Positions 39,960 to 48,224 of a DNA stretch of 55,162 nucleotides are shown one piece after another. Position numbers and translations under genes: made by a program. Position 1 is the first letter of the stretch, and the number at the start of each line of letters is the position of its first letter. The notes beneath the pieces are model-generated. The model saw nothing but the letters and a program-made list of their open reading frames with translations, searched no databases and was not told where the DNA came from. The stretch comes from Chromatiales bacterium (lineage in GTDB: Bacteria; Pseudomonadota; Gammaproteobacteria; Steroidobacterales; GCA-2729495), in contig JAEUQA010000031.1 in NCBI GenBank assembly GCA_016789845.1, forward strand, positions 1 through 55,162, given 5' to 3'.

Positions 39960-41059
39960 GCAGTCACCAGATCCTGTTTGTTCTTCCGTCGCTGCGCGCC
40001 GGGGGTGCCGAGAAGGTCGTCATCCGCTTGGCCAATTATCTGGCGCGGGAAGGCGAAGACGTGGGATTTGCCACGCTGGATTGTACCGGAGAGCTTCGTG
40101 GGGACCTGGACCCATCGATTCCACTCTACGATCTTCAGGTGCCAAAGACGCGGTACGCCCCGGGCGCGCTCCTCAGGCTGATCCGGCGCTTGAAGCCGAG
40201 GCTCGTGTTCTCAAGCCTAACCAGAGTAAGCCTCCTGCTTCTCCTGATGCGGCCACTCTTCCCGCCCGATACCAGGATTGTGGTTAGGCAGCCAAGCATT
40301 GCCTCGAGCGATCTGCAGTCAATCGAGCCGCGCTGGTTGTACGGACTACTCTTCGGTCGCCTGATTCCCACCGCCGATCTGGTCGTCAGCCAGTCGGATG
40401 CTATGTCCGCGGACCTGGTACGGGTGCTGGCGCCGCGCACGGCCCGACTGGTCGAGGTTCCGAATCCAGCTCCGGTAGTCGACCGCCAAGGCCTCCTCGC
40501 CCGTGGATCACCATTTGTTGGGGGCGTGAATCTCCTGGCCGTCGGCAGGCTATCGCCGGAGAAGGGCTATGAAAACCTGCTAGCGGCATTCGCACGGCTG
40601 GCGGCATCGAGAAATGACGTGCACCTGACAGTCATAGGCAATGGCCCGCTGGCAACTGAGCTCCGCGAGAAGTCAGCAGCTCTCGGTTTGTCCGATCGCG
40701 TGACATTTCTGGGATTTCTCGCCGACCCCTTTCCGTACTACGTGCACGCCGACGCGCTCGTCCTGGCGTCCCGATGGGAAGGCTTCCCGAATGTCGTGCT
40801 CGAGGCCCTGGCGTCCGGAATTCCCGTGGTGGCCACGCCCTGCGGGGGGGTAACTGCCGAGATCGTAGTCCCGGGTTCGAACGGAGTAATCGTTCGGGAG
40901 GGTGGGGTCGAGGAATTATGCAGGGGAATGGCAGAGGTACTTGAATTGCGGAGCAGGGTTGCCCCGGAGGACCTGGCACAGTCGATCGGACGATTCACTG
41001 CCGAGGACGTGTTTGCCCGGTATCGGCAGGTGCTCTCGGAGTTGCTTGCCAGGAACTGA
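39956..41059 (+). CDS. Family 4 glycosyltransferase (GT-B fold)
   Basis: 367 residues. N-domain ILFVLPSLRAGGAEKVVIRLA, C-domain AVGRLSPEKGYENLLAAF, TVIGNGPLATELRE and the donor motif ASRWEGFPNVVLEALASGIPV. Cytoplasmic or membrane-bound, adds a sugar to the lipid-linked unit. Overlaps the amidotransferase gene upstream and is convergent with the next glycosyltransferase. Confidence 0.93.
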   Translation: MSSHQILFVLPSLRAGGAEKVVIRLANYLAREGEDVGFATLDCTGELRGDLDPSIPLYDLQVPKTRYAPGALLRLIRRLKPRLVFSSLTRVSLLLLLMRPLFPPDTRIVVRQPSIASSDLQSIEPRWLYGLLFGRLIPTADLVVSQSDAMSADLVRVLAPRTARLVEVPNPAPVVDRQGLLARGSPFVGGVNLLAVGRLSPEKGYENLLAAFARLAASRNDVHLTVIGNGPLATELREKSAALGLSDRVTFLGFLADPFPYYVHADALVLASRWEGFPNVVLEALASGIPVVATPCGGVTAEIVVPGSNGVIVREGGVEELCRGMAEVLELRSRVAPEDLAQSIGRFTAEDVFARYRQVLSELLARN

Positions 41060-41088
41060 CTGCAGGGGATGCGAGTGCTAATGGTCCG

Positions 41089-42234
41089 TCAGGAATCGAG
41101 CAGCCCGCAGTAGAGGTCGCGGTATTGCCCAATGATGCGCGCGACGCTGTAGCGATCACTGATCCGGTCCCGGGCACGTTGGCCCAGCGCGCGCCGCTGC
41201 TCCGGGCTGGCAAGCAGGCCGACAATCGCCGCGCGTAGCAGTTCGCTGTTGCCAACGGGCACGAGCACCCCGCAACCACCCTCGAGGACGTCTGGAATGG
41301 CGCCGACGGGCGTGGCAACGCAGGGCAGGCCTGCGGCCATGGCCTCGAGGAGCACGTTGGGCAGTCCCTCCCGGTAGCTGGGCAGGGCAAAGACATCGAC
41401 TTCCGAGTAGAGCGCGGTCACATCCTCGGGGGCCAGGGGTCCGGTTTCGACTATGCGCCCCGCCTCCCGAAGCTCCTGCAGCGCACCTTGCATCCGGGCT
41501 TGCTCAACCAGGTCTATTGCCCCGCCCCGGTCGCCCACCGACACAAGTTCGCAGTCGGCAATTCCAAGAATTGCCTGGGCAAGGTCGCCAAGCCCCTTCA
41601 TCGGCGTCTGGAAACCCACGAAGAGCACCCGATGGAGTCCACGCCGGGCCGGAAGCCGGGTGGCAATTCGCCCGATTCCAGATGGCGCGAACTCCTCGTG
41701 GGCCACCATGTTGGGAATCAGTACCACCCGCAGGCCCGGAAGCTTCTGCTCCAGGTAAGACTTGAGTTCCTCGGAAAGCACCGCGATGGCGCTGGCGCTG
41801 CGCAGGACCCGGTCCAGCAGGAAGCGACGGAGTCCGCCGAGCCCTTCCCGCCATTCAATGATCTGGCTGGAGGCCCGGATATTCAGCACGGCTGGCACGC
41901 CGTAGCGGCGGCACAGCAGTAATGCAAGGAAGTCCCTCGGGGTGCCCCAGAATAGACTGGTTGTCACATGGCAGACGTGTGTGTGGCGCCGGCTCAGGAT
42001 CGTCCGCAGCTGGCCAAGCGCGCGGACCGCCACCCGTGAACGGGAGAAGGAGAACCGGCTTCGCTCGGTGAAGGCGTTGGTCCCGGGCGAGATATCGACG
42101 ACCTCGACGTCGAGGCCATACGTGCCCGCCTCCCTGCAGAAGCGCGTGGTCCAGCGGCTGATTCCCCCGTCCGGGGGCGGCAGGGGTGCCCAGAGGCAGA
42201 CGCGGATTGGTGATGCCTTGCCGGCGGCACTCAA
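41089..42234 (-). CDS. Family 4 glycosyltransferase (minus strand)
   Basis: 381 residues when started at the TTG at 42234, which overlaps the stop of the upstream amidotransferase gene (TTGA). An ATG at 42285 would give a 17-residue longer protein overlapping that gene by 55 bases. C-domain blocks: VLFVGFQTPMKGLGDLAQAI, SVGDRGG and FALPSYREGLPNVLLEAMAAGLP. Donor and acceptor unknown. It is the last gene of a three-gene minus-strand set (45985-41089) inside the cassette. Confidence 0.88.
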   Translation of the reverse strand: MSAAGKASPIRVCLWAPLPPPDGGISRWTTRFCREAGTYGLDVEVVDISPGTNAFTERSRFSFSRSRVAVRALGQLRTILSRRHTHVCHVTTSLFWGTPRDFLALLLCRRYGVPAVLNIRASSQIIEWREGLGGLRRFLLDRVLRSASAIAVLSEELKSYLEQKLPGLRVVLIPNMVAHEEFAPSGIGRIATRLPARRGLHRVLFVGFQTPMKGLGDLAQAILGIADCELVSVGDRGGAIDLVEQARMQGALQELREAGRIVETGPLAPEDVTALYSEVDVFALPSYREGLPNVLLEAMAAGLPCVATPVGAIPDVLEGGCGVLVPVGNSELLRAAIVGLLASPEQRRALGQRARDRISDRYSVARIIGQYRDLYCGLLDS

Positions 42235-44162
42235 ACGCTTACGCCCATGCGTGACAGCGCGAGGCTGAGCACGACGACCGCCCATTGGCGCTGTGCCCGG
42301 CGAAAGGCCGAATCTTCAGGACTGACGCCATCGCCCCGGCGAGCGAACTCAGTGGCCAGACTCGCGAGTGCTGGCTTGGTGAAGATGGCGTGCGCGGGCG
42401 AGGCCGTACTTTCCAATGCCCATCGTGTCGCGTCCTGCAGGGTCTGGCCGCCAAAATCCAGGAGTGGAACTGCAAACCCCATCTTCGGGCGATCGACTGT
42501 CCAGGGGGGCAACCAGCTGCGCGCGAGCTTCCTGAGCAGGTACTTGCCCTGGCCGTCGTGCAGTTTATGGCGCATCGGCAGTTTGGCAGCAAAGGCGGAG
42601 AGGCGCTGATCCAGGAGAACGGGGCGGATCTCAAGCGACTCCGCCATCGTCATACGGTCTACCTTGACCAGCATGTCATCGGGTAACACCAGGTGCTGTT
42701 CCATGCGGTGACAGCCGTCTGCCGCGTCGGGGTCCACGTTACGGGGGGCTCGATCAAGGACGAGCCGGGAAAGATCTTCCAGACCAGGGGCGTATTCCCG
42801 CCGCAGAAGTCGCGCCTGCTCTTCCGGCCAGAAGAATGTGATCGTGCCAATGGCGCGTTCAGCAGCCGGCCGCCCCGCAAGGGCAAAGGCCCGGGCTGCG
42901 CGCCGCAGTTGCGAGCGCAAGGCGGCGCCGGGACTTATCCGGGTCGCGGCCCTCAGTGCGCCGCCCGCGGTACTGAGTAATGGCCGCGGATACCCCGCAA
43001 GCCGGTGCACCAGATTGCCGATGGCGTAACGCGGATATCCACAAAAAAGCTCGTCACCTCCGTCGCCGCTCAACGCCACCTTGACGTGCTTGCGCACCTC
43101 TCGGGCGAGCCGCCGCATGGGCAATGACGAGGAGTCCGCAAACGGGTCCCCGTGATGGTCGACCAGGCCCTCGAGTTCGTCCTGGGTAAGGCCGTTGCCC
43201 GGCATCTCGACCTCCACGTGATCGCTGCCGATGCTGCTTGCCACCGCTCTCGCAGGCTCGCGCTCATCGTACCGCGGGTCGTCGTGGATCACCGTGAACG
43301 TCCGGAGCCTGCCGGTCCGGCGGGCAGCTGCCGCGGCCACGAGGCTGGAATCGACGCCGCCAGACAGAAGGACTCCAACAGGGACGTCGGCCAGGAGCTG
43401 GTCGCCCGCTGCCCTGAGCAGCAGTTCTGTCAGCTGTTCCAGTGCCTCGTTCTCGCCGACCGCGACGGTGGCCTCCGGGTTGGAGCCGATGGGGGGGGAA
43501 TAGGGCTGGATCTCGGGCTCACCGCCTGCGGTGTACAGCAGCGCGTGTCCCGGCAGGAGCTGGCGAACTCCTCTGACTATCGTCCAGGGCGCTGGTACGA
43601 AGCCGAGGGAGAGGTAGTGGCCGAGTGCCGTCGGATCGAGTGCGCGGTCTACGCCGTGAATGGCCAGCAGCGCCTTCAACTCGCTCGCAAAGACGAGGCT
43701 TCCCTGGAGGTGCGCATAGTAGAGGGGTTTGATGCCAGTGGCGTCCCGGGCCAGCATGAGTTGGCGCCTGTGGCTGTCCCAGTGGGCCAGTCCGAACATT
43801 CCGTTGAGGTTGCGCAGTCCTCCCGAACCAAGGCGCTCCAGGTGTTCCAGGACGACCTCGGTATCGCTCGTGCCCCGAAACCGGAGTCCCGATGCACGCA
43901 GGCCGTCCTGCAGCCTTGAGAAGTCGTAAATCTCGCCGTTGTAGGCAATCGTGCTGCGACCGCTGGCCGAGGTCATCGGCTGTGCACCCGATGGAGTCAG
44001 GTCGCGAATCGACAGCCGCGTGTGGAAGAGTAGAACGCCATTTCCCCGCCAGACAGCGCTGGCATCGGGGCCGCGGTGGGCGAGGGTTCTAAGGATCTGC
44101 TGCTCACGCGCGCCGTCAATATCACGGGCGAGTGTGCCAACCACACCGGCGATTCCGCACAT
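42231..44162 (-). CDS. Asparagine-synthase-like amidotransferase, copy B
   Basis: 643 residues. MCGIAGVVGTL (Cys2), AHRGPDASAVW, YNGEIYDFSRL in the glutaminase domain; LLSGGVDSSLVAAAA and SGDGGDELFCGYPR in the synthetase domain. All catalytic motifs intact. Only partly alike copies A and C, so it is a separate family member rather than a recent duplicate. It faces the opposite way to copies A and C. Confidence 0.93.
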   Translation of the reverse strand: MCGIAGVVGTLARDIDGAREQQILRTLAHRGPDASAVWRGNGVLLFHTRLSIRDLTPSGAQPMTSASGRSTIAYNGEIYDFSRLQDGLRASGLRFRGTSDTEVVLEHLERLGSGGLRNLNGMFGLAHWDSHRRQLMLARDATGIKPLYYAHLQGSLVFASELKALLAIHGVDRALDPTALGHYLSLGFVPAPWTIVRGVRQLLPGHALLYTAGGEPEIQPYSPPIGSNPEATVAVGENEALEQLTELLLRAAGDQLLADVPVGVLLSGGVDSSLVAAAAARRTGRLRTFTVIHDDPRYDEREPARAVASSIGSDHVEVEMPGNGLTQDELEGLVDHHGDPFADSSSLPMRRLAREVRKHVKVALSGDGGDELFCGYPRYAIGNLVHRLAGYPRPLLSTAGGALRAATRISPGAALRSQLRRAARAFALAGRPAAERAIGTITFFWPEEQARLLRREYAPGLEDLSRLVLDRAPRNVDPDAADGCHRMEQHLVLPDDMLVKVDRMTMAESLEIRPVLLDQRLSAFAAKLPMRHKLHDGQGKYLLRKLARSWLPPWTVDRPKMGFAVPLLDFGGQTLQDATRWALESTASPAHAIFTKPALASLATEFARRGDGVSPEDSAFRRAQRQWAVVVLSLALSRMGVSV

Positions 44163-44230
44163 GGCGCTGGAGAATGGAGGCGGCCCCTCTGCTTGTCAAC
44201 GCTGCGGCCCATTGACCGCGACGTTCACAG

Positions 44231-45985
44231 CTAGGCGCGCGGCTTTCGCAAGGATTCTGGCACCGGCGGTGGAGGCTGGTTCGCCGGTTGCAGGGCTTCA
44301 GTTCCCAGTGCAATTGCCCATACGTCCGTACCCGTGAGTTCCAGTCGATTCTCGTTGCTCATGTCATACCAAAGCGCGTTGATCATGAAGATCAGGTCGA
44401 GGCCGCCCGCATTCTCGATCACGTCCAGCTCCCTGACCGACGCACCTGGCTGGGAGAGTAGGGTACGGAGCTCGCTGCTACCTGCCGGGAACTCCTGGCC
44501 GAGGGCGCGCACCCGTCCAGTACCCTGCACGTCCCAGAGTACCCAGGGCAGGGGCACCGGCCCGGTGTGGGCGGCAGGCAACTGGAGTCGGGCCTGGCGG
44601 AACTGCTGGATTACGTAGGGGGTCGCCCCGTCGTAGCCTATCGGGTCCGGCGTCCATCGGCCCGGATAGGTCAGCGTAGCGCTTGCGGGCAGGCTGATGC
44701 GCCTGCCGGCGAAGGGCTCCGCGGAGATATACGCCACGACCCGGTTGTCGCCGGACGTGCCATAGATGTCGGCCACCACGGACCCATAGACGACAGCATT
44801 CACGCCGGGCTGGAAGATCGGGGAAATGGGGTTGCTGACCAGCGCAGCGTTTGCTGCAAGCTCTTCCACGCTGGCCACTGTTCCGTCTGAATTGTGGTAG
44901 TAGACAGCAAGGTCGGGATCGTACATGTGCCAGGCGTCGCCGATACGGACCTCGGGCACGACGTGGCCGGTTAACTCCCAGATGCGGGCTTCATAGCCGG
45001 CGGCCTCGGCGATCTGACGAAACACCGCCGCAACGTTGGCGCACAATCCCCAACCGAAGGAGTTCAGTGTGGGCCAGGTTGCGAGGAGCCAGTTCTGCTC
45101 CGCAACTGGCGGGGCGTGGTAGACGTTGTCCCGTACGAACCGCCAGATCTTGCGTTCCAGGGGCTCCGCGGCGATCTCTTCCGGCATGGCGCGGATCGTG
45201 TCGATGATCTGGTCCATGCTGGAGAACGTCGATTTCCCGTTGTGTACGAGCTCAAACTCAATAGCTCTGCCGCCGGAATTCGTCAACGTCAGAGCAGTAA
45301 GTTCCGGCTGTGCGACCGGTACCAGTTCTTCCCGGGTGACGTCCGAAACGGTAAACGTGAATGAGGTGGTCGCCGCTGCCAGCGCGTCCCGCACGGTCAC
45401 GTGAACAGTTGTCTGTCCGCGGCCCGTCGGTATCAGGGTGAGTGATCGGGCCTCGGCATTAACGGTGGCCGATACGATGCCTTCATCGTCCACCGTAGCG
45501 CTGATCTGGAGGGGGTCGCCATCGACATCCTGTGCCGGGACTGCCACGGTGATCTGGCCTGCATAGGCGGAATTTCTCTGGGCCGGCATACTCCCCAGTT
45601 CCGGCGCGTCGTTGACGTTGTCCACGCGGATATGCACGACTGCCGCTGCCGACCGGCCCGACGCAGCAACGACCCTGAAGGCAAAAGAGTCTGCGCCGAA
45701 GAAGTCTGCGGCAGGTATATAGGTGAAGTCGCCGGTATCCGGATCGAGACTGACGGTGCCGTGCAGTGGGTCCGCGACAATGGCATAGGACAGTTCGCCG
45801 CCAACCGACGTGGCGCCCGAGAGGAGGCCGAGGAGGGGAGTGTCCTCCAGGGTGGTCAGCGACTGCCCGTTCGCCTCTATTCCCTCAGGTGTTGCAAGTG
45901 TGGGCTCGCCGCCGCCGCCGCCGCCGCAGCCGTAACCGCAGAGGGTCATCACAACGGCGCAGGCAGATCCCGTGGGTCGATTCAT
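44231..45985 (-). CDS. Lipoprotein-like protein with cadherin-type and transglutaminase-like domains
   Basis: 584 residues from the ATG at 45985. N-terminus MNRPTGSACAVVMTLCGYGC then GGGGGG suggests a lipidated Cys near residue 20. Residues about 30-200 hold one or two bacterial cadherin-like repeats (DTPLLGLLSGA, GDFTYIPAADFFGADSFAFRV, VNDAPELG). Residues about 240-370 are transglutaminase-like: Cys in FGWGLCANVAAVFRQ, His in LTGHVVPEV, Asp in WHMYDPD. The last 200 residues are beta-rich. It may be a surface enzyme that crosslinks or cleaves proteins or polymer. It heads the minus-strand set. Confidence 0.8.
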   Translation of the reverse strand: MNRPTGSACAVVMTLCGYGCGGGGGGEPTLATPEGIEANGQSLTTLEDTPLLGLLSGATSVGGELSYAIVADPLHGTVSLDPDTGDFTYIPAADFFGADSFAFRVVAASGRSAAAVVHIRVDNVNDAPELGSMPAQRNSAYAGQITVAVPAQDVDGDPLQISATVDDEGIVSATVNAEARSLTLIPTGRGQTTVHVTVRDALAAATTSFTFTVSDVTREELVPVAQPELTALTLTNSGGRAIEFELVHNGKSTFSSMDQIIDTIRAMPEEIAAEPLERKIWRFVRDNVYHAPPVAEQNWLLATWPTLNSFGWGLCANVAAVFRQIAEAAGYEARIWELTGHVVPEVRIGDAWHMYDPDLAVYYHNSDGTVASVEELAANAALVSNPISPIFQPGVNAVVYGSVVADIYGTSGDNRVVAYISAEPFAGRRISLPASATLTYPGRWTPDPIGYDGATPYVIQQFRQARLQLPAAHTGPVPLPWVLWDVQGTGRVRALGQEFPAGSSELRTLLSQPGASVRELDVIENAGGLDLIFMINALWYDMSNENRLELTGTDVWAIALGTEALQPANQPPPPVPESLRKPRA

Positions 45986-46069
45986 GTGCGCCTGCTCCAT
46001 GGCGTGTGACCTGGCACCAACGTCCCCAAGTCATCTCCATTACGATGTGTAGCCCCTTGCCGGGCTGCG

Positions 46070-46099
46070 TTGGGCGTGTTACCGGGCGTACGCGATAAT
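46070..46099 (+). promoter_or_regulatory. Possible promoter for amidotransferase copy C
   Basis: TTGGGC (46070-46075) and GATAAT (46094-46099), 18-base spacer, 112 bases before the ATG at 46211. It lies in the 225-base divergent region shared with the transglutaminase-like gene. Confidence 0.35.
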
Positions 46100-46210
46100 G
46101 CAACGATAGACCCGGGTGCCCCAGAACTGAGATATCTATGTCACATATAACGTACTTGGGGGCGCGTGGAAACCGGGCGACTGCGATCGCGACCGGATAG
46201 GCTAGCAGCA

Positions 46211-48145
46211 ATGTGTGGTATCGCCGGATACGCGGGGCTCAACGATCCCGCCCTGTTGGAGCGGATGGCCTCCCGAATGGTGCATCGCGGGCCGGATGAT
46301 TCCGGCTGCTGGGCCGATCAGTCAGCCGGCATCGGGCTCGCCCATCGGCGCCTTTCCATAATCGACCTCAGTCCAGCGGGCCGCCAGCCGATGGCGACCG
46401 GTGATGGCCTGGTGGTCATCAGCTTCAACGGTGAAATCTACGATTACCTGGAGCACCGGCTGGAGCTTGAGAAGCAGGGCGTCCGGTTCCGTACCAGGAC
46501 GGACACGGAGGTCATCCTGCGGCTGTATGAGCGATACGGAGCCGGGGCAATCAGCAAGCTCAACGGTATGTTCGCCTTCGCGTTGTGGGATGGTCGTGCG
46601 CGGAAGCTGTTGCTGGTCCGGGACCACGCAGGCATCAAACCGCTCTACTACTGGACCGATGGCACGCGCCTGCTCTTCGCGTCAGAGATCAAGGCGCTGC
46701 TCGCTTCAACCCTGATACCGCGGCGGCCAAACCTGTCTGCCCTGGAATCCTATCTGGGATTCCTTTGGGTGCCGGGCGACCAGACCATGCTGGAAGGAGT
46801 GAAGAAGCTCGAGCCAGGCCATTACCTGGAGTGGCAGGCAGGGCGGATGACAACGCAGCGCTGGTTCGACCTCGACTACTCACCTGATACCTCGGTCGGG
46901 GAGGCTGAGTGGACTGACCGGGTGCGGGAGACATTCATTCGTACGGCGCGTCGGCAGATGGTGTCCGACGTGCCGCTCGGCGCCTTCCTGTCCGGGGGTC
47001 TGGATTCATCCAGCATCGTGGCCTGCATGCGGGCCGCATATCCGGACCGGGCGATCAAGGCCTACACGGCCAGGTTCTCGGTCGGCCAGATGGCGAGCGA
47101 GCAGGGAGTTGATGACCTGCCATTTGCCCGTGAGGCTGCGGCACGGCTCAATGTGTCGCTGCATGAGGTCGCCATCGAGCCGGACGTGGTCTCGTTGCTG
47201 CCCCGGATGGTCTACCACCTGGATGAACCCGATGCCGATCCCGCGATTTTCCCGTCTTACCTGATCACAGAGGCAGCCCGGCGGGATGGCTCAACAGTAT
47301 TGCTGTCCGGTACTGGCGGCGACGAAGTCTTCTTCGGCTACCGGAGTCACCAGGCCATGCAGCGCTACGCGCTGCTCGATCGTGATCCTACGGGACTTGT
47401 TGCAGGGAGCCTCGGGCTCGTCACGGCTGTGGGACAGCAGCTCCTCGGGCGTCAGAACCGGCTGGTGCGCCGGGCGACTAAGTTCATGCGTGGCCTGCGC
47501 GCAGCGCCCGGCGTCCAGCGGCATCTCGAGTTGGTGGACTGGTCTGAGCCCGGAGTCCGTTCCCGCCTGCTGACAGGCCAGGCGGGCAGCGGGCATGGTG
47601 GGGAGCGCAGCCTGGAGCAGGCTATCAACCGTTACGCGTCGACGTTTCACGGCCAGGGTGCGATCAATCAGCACTCGCACATACTGATCAATACCTTTCT
47701 CGCGGCCCACAACTTCCTCTACACCGACAAGTCCAGCATGGCGTCCTCGGTCGAGGTGCGGGTGCCCTTCCTCGACCTGGATCTCCTCAGGCTCGCAGCG
47801 ACAATTCCGGAGAGCTTCAAGGTCAGGGGTAGAACGACGAAGTACGTGCTGAAGAAGGCCATGGAACCCTATCTGCCCCGGGACGTCATTTATCGCGCCA
47901 AGACAGGTTTCGGCGTGCCACTCCGCCATTGGATCCAGACCGATCTCCGGGGGGCCGTGCGGGACCTGCTGGGGCCGGCCACGGTCAGGCAGCGGGGTCT
48001 GTTCTCGGCGCCGGAAGTCGAGCGGGTCCTCCGGCAGAACGATGCGGGGCAGGGGGACCACGCCTACCTCATCTACGCACTCATGGTGCTGGAGGTCTGG
48101 ATGCAGACCTTCGTCGACCGGCCCGGAGAAATGGTGGGGTTGTAG
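46211..48145 (+). CDS. Asparagine-synthase-like amidotransferase, copy C
   Basis: 644 residues from the ATG at 46211, since Cys must follow Met: MCGIAGYAGL. HRGPDDSGCW, HRRLSIIDLSPAGRQPM, FNGEIYDYLEHR; PP-loop FLSGGLDSSSIVACM; SGTGGDEVFFGYRSH. The overall wording (LSPAGRQPM, KSSMASSVEVRVPFLD) is that of exosortase-associated amidotransferases. It probably installs an amide on the repeat unit. Last gene of the compositionally distinct cassette. Confidence 0.92.
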   Translation: MCGIAGYAGLNDPALLERMASRMVHRGPDDSGCWADQSAGIGLAHRRLSIIDLSPAGRQPMATGDGLVVISFNGEIYDYLEHRLELEKQGVRFRTRTDTEVILRLYERYGAGAISKLNGMFAFALWDGRARKLLLVRDHAGIKPLYYWTDGTRLLFASEIKALLASTLIPRRPNLSALESYLGFLWVPGDQTMLEGVKKLEPGHYLEWQAGRMTTQRWFDLDYSPDTSVGEAEWTDRVRETFIRTARRQMVSDVPLGAFLSGGLDSSSIVACMRAAYPDRAIKAYTARFSVGQMASEQGVDDLPFAREAAARLNVSLHEVAIEPDVVSLLPRMVYHLDEPDADPAIFPSYLITEAARRDGSTVLLSGTGGDEVFFGYRSHQAMQRYALLDRDPTGLVAGSLGLVTAVGQQLLGRQNRLVRRATKFMRGLRAAPGVQRHLELVDWSEPGVRSRLLTGQAGSGHGGERSLEQAINRYASTFHGQGAINQHSHILINTFLAAHNFLYTDKSSMASSVEVRVPFLDLDLLRLAATIPESFKVRGRTTKYVLKKAMEPYLPRDVIYRAKTGFGVPLRHWIQTDLRGAVRDLLGPATVRQRGLFSAPEVERVLRQNDAGQGDHAYLIYALMVLEVWMQTFVDRPGEMVGL

Positions 48146-48224
48146 CGACGGTCGGGGCCGGGAATTGGCGATCCTGGGAGCGGTGCACGGCGGTTCGTGG
48201 CCGCCCAAATGCTAAAGTCCCGCC

